Translations under genes and position numbers: made by a program
NCBI GenBank assembly: GCA_020249435.1
Contig: JADCFQ010000024.1
Location: forward strand, 1-34,468
Length of the DNA stretch: 34,468 nt
Source: Roseomonas sp.
GTDB lineage: Bacteria > Pseudomonadota > Alphaproteobacteria > Acetobacterales > Acetobacteraceae
Direction: 5' to 3'
The notes under the pieces: model-generated
What the model was told of the DNA's origin: nothing
Seen by the model: only the letters and a program-made list of their open reading frames with translations
The model's database searches: none
In this document: positions 31,573 to 34,468 of the stretch, one piece after another
Layout: every line of letters starts with the position of its first letter
How positions within the stretch are numbered: position 1 is the first letter of the stretch

Positions 31573-32292
31573 ATGACCAGACCTTCAGGCCGCGCCCCCG
31601 GCGCGCTTCGCACCGTTTCCATCCAACCCGGCGTCGCCCGCCATGCGGAAGGTTCCTGCGTAATCCGCATGGGCCTGACCGAGGTGCTGTGCACCGCGAG
31701 CGTGGAGGGCAAGGTGCCGCCCTTCCTGCGCGGCCAGGGCCAGGGCTGGGTCACGGCGGAATATGGCATGCTGCCGCGTGCGACGCATACGCGTGGGGAC
31801 CGTGAAGCAGCCCGCGGCAAGCAATCCGGCCGCACGCAGGAAATCCAGCGCCTGATCGGGCGCAGCCTTCGCGCCGTGACGGACCTCAAGGCGATGGGGG
31901 AGATGACCATCACGCTCGATTGCGATGTGCTGACCGCCGATGGCGGCACGCGCTGCGCTTCCATCACCGGCGCCTGGGTCGCGCTGCATCTGGCCTTTGA
32001 ACATTGCAAGCGCATGAATATCATCTCGCGCAATCCGCTCAAGGATCAGGTGGCAGCGATTTCCTGTGGCATTTATCAGGGCGTGCCCGTGCTTGATCTT
32101 GATTATGATGAGGACAGCAAGGCCGATGCGGATGCGAATTTCGTCCTCACGGCGTCCGGCGGGATTGTCGAAATTCAAGGCACTGCCGAAGGTGCGCCCT
32201 TTACGGAGGCCGATTTGCAGGCGCTGATGGGCCATGCGCGCGAAGGCACGGCAGCGCTTTTCGCCAAGCAGCGGCTTGCGGTGGATAAGTGA
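31573..32292 (+). CDS. rph: Ribonuclease PH
   Basis: A 239-residue phosphorolytic 3'-5' exoribonuclease that trims tRNA 3' ends. Signatures: [20 protein letters not shown] at the start, [40 protein letters not shown], the phosphate-binding [16 protein letters not shown] and the metal region [20 protein letters not shown]. Length is normal. ATG at 31573 matches the family start ([13 protein letters not shown]); a GTG at 31555 lies inside the CIRCE-like repeat and is unlikely. Its TGA overlaps the rdgB start, and the pair is divergent from hrcA. Confidence 0.95.
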   Translation: MTRPSGRAPGALRTVSIQPGVARHAEGSCVIRMGLTEVLCTASVEGKVPPFLRGQGQGWVTAEYGMLPRATHTRGDREAARGKQSGRTQEIQRLIGRSLRAVTDLKAMGEMTITLDCDVLTADGGTRCASITGAWVALHLAFEHCKRMNIISRNPLKDQVAAISCGIYQGVPVLDLDYDEDSKADADANFVLTASGGIVEIQGTAEGAPFTEADLQALMGHAREGTAALFAKQRLAVDK

Positions 32293-32915
32293 TGGCGCAT
32301 CGGCGCCTTTCACGGGGCGAGAAGATTGTCATCGCCTCCCATAACGCCGGAAAGCTGCGTGAAGTGGCCGCGCTGCTGGTGCCGCATGGCATTGAGGTAA
32401 TCAGCGCCGGCGCGCTTGGCCTGCCGGAGCCGGAGGAGACCGAAACAAGTTTCCTCGGCAATGCGCGCATCAAAGCGCATGCGGCGGCGCGGGCGGCGGG
32501 GATGCCGGCGCTTTCCGATGATTCAGGGTTTTCGGTGGCGGCGCTGGATGGCGCGCCCGGTGTTTATACCGCCGATTGGGCCATGCGCCCGGAAGGCGGG
32601 CGGGATTACGCGCTTGCCATGGGCAAGGTGCATGACCTGGCGCAGCACGCTTCAGACCGCGCGGCCTGGTTCACCTGCGCGCTCGTGCTCGCCTGGCCCG
32701 ATGGGCATGAGGAAGGTCTTGAGGGCAAGGCGGAGGGCGTTTGGGTCTGGCCGCCGCGCGGCGCACATGGCTTTGGCTATGATCCCATGTTCGTGCCGCA
32801 GGGACGGCTTGAGACCTTCGGCGAAATGGACCCGGCGGAAAAGCACCGCATCAGCCACCGCGCCGCGGCTTTCGCGCTGCTGGCCGCTTCCTGCCTGCCA
32901 CCGGCGGCAGGCTGA
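32292..32915 (+). CDS. rdgB: XTP/dITP pyrophosphatase (RdgB/HAM1)
   Basis: A 207-residue nucleotide-pool-cleaning enzyme converting dITP, XTP and dXTP to monophosphates. Signatures: [15 protein letters not shown] near the start, [18 protein letters not shown], the catalytic [25 protein letters not shown], and the end [15 protein letters not shown] with [10 protein letters not shown]. The ATG shares its A with the rph stop (TGATG at 32290-32294); a GTG at 32289 is also possible. The last 65 bases are antisense to the end of the LOG-family gene. Confidence 0.95.
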   Translation: MAHRRLSRGEKIVIASHNAGKLREVAALLVPHGIEVISAGALGLPEPEETETSFLGNARIKAHAAARAAGMPALSDDSGFSVAALDGAPGVYTADWAMRPEGGRDYALAMGKVHDLAQHASDRAAWFTCALVLAWPDGHEEGLEGKAEGVWVWPPRGAHGFGYDPMFVPQGRLETFGEMDPAEKHRISHRAAAFALLAASCLPPAAG

Positions 32916-33738
32916 GCTTCAAGGGCGCGGGCGCTGCCGGCGATAGCCCGCGTTGCAATAGGCTCGCCCAGCCTTCTTCTGGATTATCAACGATTTCAAA
33001 CAGCTTCAGATCAGCCTCACTGATCATGCCTTCATCCACCATGGCGGCGAAATTCACCACCCTGTTCCAGTAATCCCGCCCAAACAGCACAATCGGCACC
33101 GGGCGCATCTTTTCCGATTGCGCGAGGGTCAGCACCTCAAACAGTTCATCAAAAGTGCCGAAGCCGCCAGGGAAAACCGCAAGCGCATTGGCGCGCATGG
33201 CCAGGTGCATTTTGCGCATGGCGAAGTAATGGAAGCGGAAGGTCAGCGCCGGCGTGGACCAGGAATTGGGCGCCTGTTCATGTGGCAGGGTGATGTTGAA
33301 GCCGATGGAAGGCGCGCCGCATTCTGACGCACCACGATTGGCCGCCTCCATGATTCCAGGACCGCCGCCGGTTGCAATCACATTATCGCGCGCCGCGCCG
33401 GATGCCGCCAAGGCACCGCCGCGCATGGAGACAATACGGGCGAAGGCGCGCGCATCCTCATAATAGCGGGACCGATCCAGCGCCTGTTGCGCGGCGCGTT
33501 TTTCTGCCGCCCCGCGCGCCTTTTTGGCCTGGGCGGCGGCTTGCTCGGCACTCGGCGTGCGGGCGGAGCCGAATACCACCACGGTGGACCGCACCCCCCA
33601 ATCGCGCAGCGCATACTCAGCCTTGGCGTATTCCATGCCGAAGCGGAACGGGCGCATTTCATCCCGCAGCAGGAATTCCTGATCTTCCACCGCCAGCAGA
33701 TAGCTGCGTGAGTGTTTTTGGGCGCCGTTATCGGGCAT
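32851..33738 (-). CDS. LOG-family (TIGR00730) Rossmann-fold protein
   Basis: A 295-residue protein of the LOG/cytokinin-riboside 5'-monophosphate phosphoribohydrolase group. Signatures: [50 protein letters not shown] and [20 protein letters not shown] (the PGGxGT...E motif). Relatives cleave nucleoside monophosphates such as AMP at the N-glycosidic bond. It carries an N-terminal extension (about 50 residues) and a basic tail ([15 protein letters not shown]). The tail coding region overlaps rdgB convergently by 65 bases. AAAGG lies 4 bases before the ATG. Confidence 0.9.
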   Translation of the reverse strand: MPDNGAQKHSRSYLLAVEDQEFLLRDEMRPFRFGMEYAKAEYALRDWGVRSTVVVFGSARTPSAEQAAAQAKKARGAAEKRAAQQALDRSRYYEDARAFARIVSMRGGALAASGAARDNVIATGGGPGIMEAANRGASECGAPSIGFNITLPHEQAPNSWSTPALTFRFHYFAMRKMHLAMRANALAVFPGGFGTFDELFEVLTLAQSEKMRPVPIVLFGRDYWNRVVNFAAMVDEGMISEADLKLFEIVDNPEEGWASLLQRGLSPAAPAPLKLSLPPVAGRKRPAARKPRRGG

Positions 33739-33757
33739 TGGACCTTTCCGGTTCTAA

Positions 33758-33778
33758 ATGAGCACCTCCTTAGCTCAT
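33758..33778. terminator. Inverted repeat between the RTX and LOG genes
   Basis: ATGAGC and GCTCAT form a perfect 6-bp inverted repeat around a 9-base loop in the gap between two minus-strand genes. No T-run follows on either strand, so it may be a weak terminator for the RTX gene or an operator for the LOG gene. Confidence 0.3.
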
Positions 33779-33858
33779 GAGAAACCTAGCCGACCAGGGG
33801 TAGGATGTCCCAAAGGCTGCTTCCGCGTGTGGCTTGGTTCCGTTGCTTCCAATCCCCT

Positions 33859-34468
33859 TTAGATGATCACGAATTCCGCTGCGGTGATGGTGCCGGTAAC
33901 ACCCGCAAGCGTAGCGAATTGCACCATCGACCCGGCGCCTGATCCATCGGCATCGTAGAAAAGTGCGCCTGTCGCATTATTGTAGATGATGCGATGAGCA
34001 GAAGTTGTCGCCGCAGCGCCAATGGTGAAGGCGTTTGCCGCCAAGGTGGTGCCGGCAGCGCCTAGTGCAGTGAAGATGGCGTCATCCAACACTACCATAT
34101 CATCTGTAACGCTATAGCCCGAGATCGTATCCACATTGTCTGAGCCAAGCGCTGTATTGAAGATAAACTGATCAATTCCCAGGCCGCCGATCAAGAAGTC
34201 ATTACCACTGCCGCCCAATATGAGGTCGGCACCAGTTCCTCCATCCAGTGTGTCACCGCCGACATCACCAGTCAGCGTGTCATTACCGGCAAGACCAACA
34301 AGCATATTGGCGATGCCATCACCGACAAGACAGTCATTGCCCGCGCCGGAAATGATGTTTTCTATACCGGATAGAGAATCGCTACCTGCGGCACCGGTGG
34401 CGCGCAGCGTTGCAAGGCTTACTGTCACCGCCTCGCTTGCGGCGGTCAATTCAGCATAGCTGGCCCAA
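33859..34468 (-). CDS. RTX (haemolysin-type calcium-binding) protein, 3' part only
   Basis: The frame is open to the right window edge, so the protein is longer than the 202 residues seen. It has about six calcium-binding nonapeptide repeats (GAGNDCLVG, LAGNDTLTG, DVGGDTLDG, GTGADLILG, GSGNDFLIG, GLGIDQFIF). It then has the C-terminal cap typical of RTX exoproteins (NVDTISGYSVTDDMVVLDDA, LFYDADGSGAGSMVQFATL) and ends in FVII. Such proteins are usually secreted by type I systems through the uncleaved C-terminus. One repeat contains a cysteine, which is rare in RTX proteins. The catalytic or adhesive part lies outside the window. Confidence 0.88.
   Translation of the reverse strand, partial: WASYAELTAASEAVTVSLATLRATGAAGSDSLSGIENIISGAGNDCLVGDGIANMLVGLAGNDTLTGDVGGDTLDGGTGADLILGGSGNDFLIGGLGIDQFIFNTALGSDNVDTISGYSVTDDMVVLDDAIFTALGAAGTTLAANAFTIGAAATTSAHRIIYNNATGALFYDADGSGAGSMVQFATLAGVTGTITAAEFVII

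Overview
The window reads as a high-G+C alphaproteobacterial chromosome, most likely Acetobacteraceae/Rhodospirillales (Roseomonas-like). The basis is overall protein flavour: several Bug/TctC-type solute-binding proteins, the gene order gpmI - EnvC-like - ctpA - divergent deacetylase - rppH, and a rph/rdgB pair divergent from hrcA. This placement is an inference from recognised families, not from a search.

Left third (1-12.8 kb), accessory island. A translationally coupled integration cassette (DUF2924 protein, large serine recombinase, HTH protein) is followed by a secreted thermonuclease-like gene and a broken second copy of the HTH gene tail. Next come a GIY-YIG/DUF4357 protein on the minus strand and a plus-strand operon around a type I restriction-modification system: half-length HsdS, mini GIY-YIG-like protein, HsdM, full-length HsdS, HAD phosphatase, HsdR and a YgjP-type metalloprotease. 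From hsdM to the protease the genes overlap at their start/stop codons, so the HAD and protease genes are built into the operon. A sigma70-like promoter sits directly upstream of the half-HsdS and fixes its start at a TTG codon. The island abuts a tRNA-Gly(GCC) gene whose 3' end faces it. Just beyond the tRNA is a fragment of an IS3-type transposase OrfA.

Middle (13.2-20.4 kb), metabolic and envelope genes with scars. There is a pair of small genes, one encoding a secreted protein of three Cys-containing repeats. They are followed by a pcaF-type thiolase with an upstream Bug/TctC binding protein, and a membrane protein plus Tat-lipoprotein nitroreductase (Acg-like) pair behind a good promoter with an inverted repeat. 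Last is a second Bug protein whose C-terminal end exists again as a decayed copy about 1 kb away, with an unfamiliar gene of different character wedged between the copies.

Right third (20.4-34.5 kb), mostly core genome. It holds an M3 peptidase; the run gpmI - EnvC-like - ctpA - deacetylase - rppH, read right to left; NnrU; a probable D-tartrate dehydratase; hrcA divergent from rph-rdgB with a degenerate CIRCE-like element between them; a LOG-family protein convergently overlapping rdgB; and the 3' end of an RTX (haemolysin-type calcium-binding) protein cut by the window edge.

The most interesting parts are the elaborated type I RM operon (two S subunits, two GIY-YIG proteins, HAD phosphatase, metalloprotease), the CIRCE-like site, and the recombination scars.
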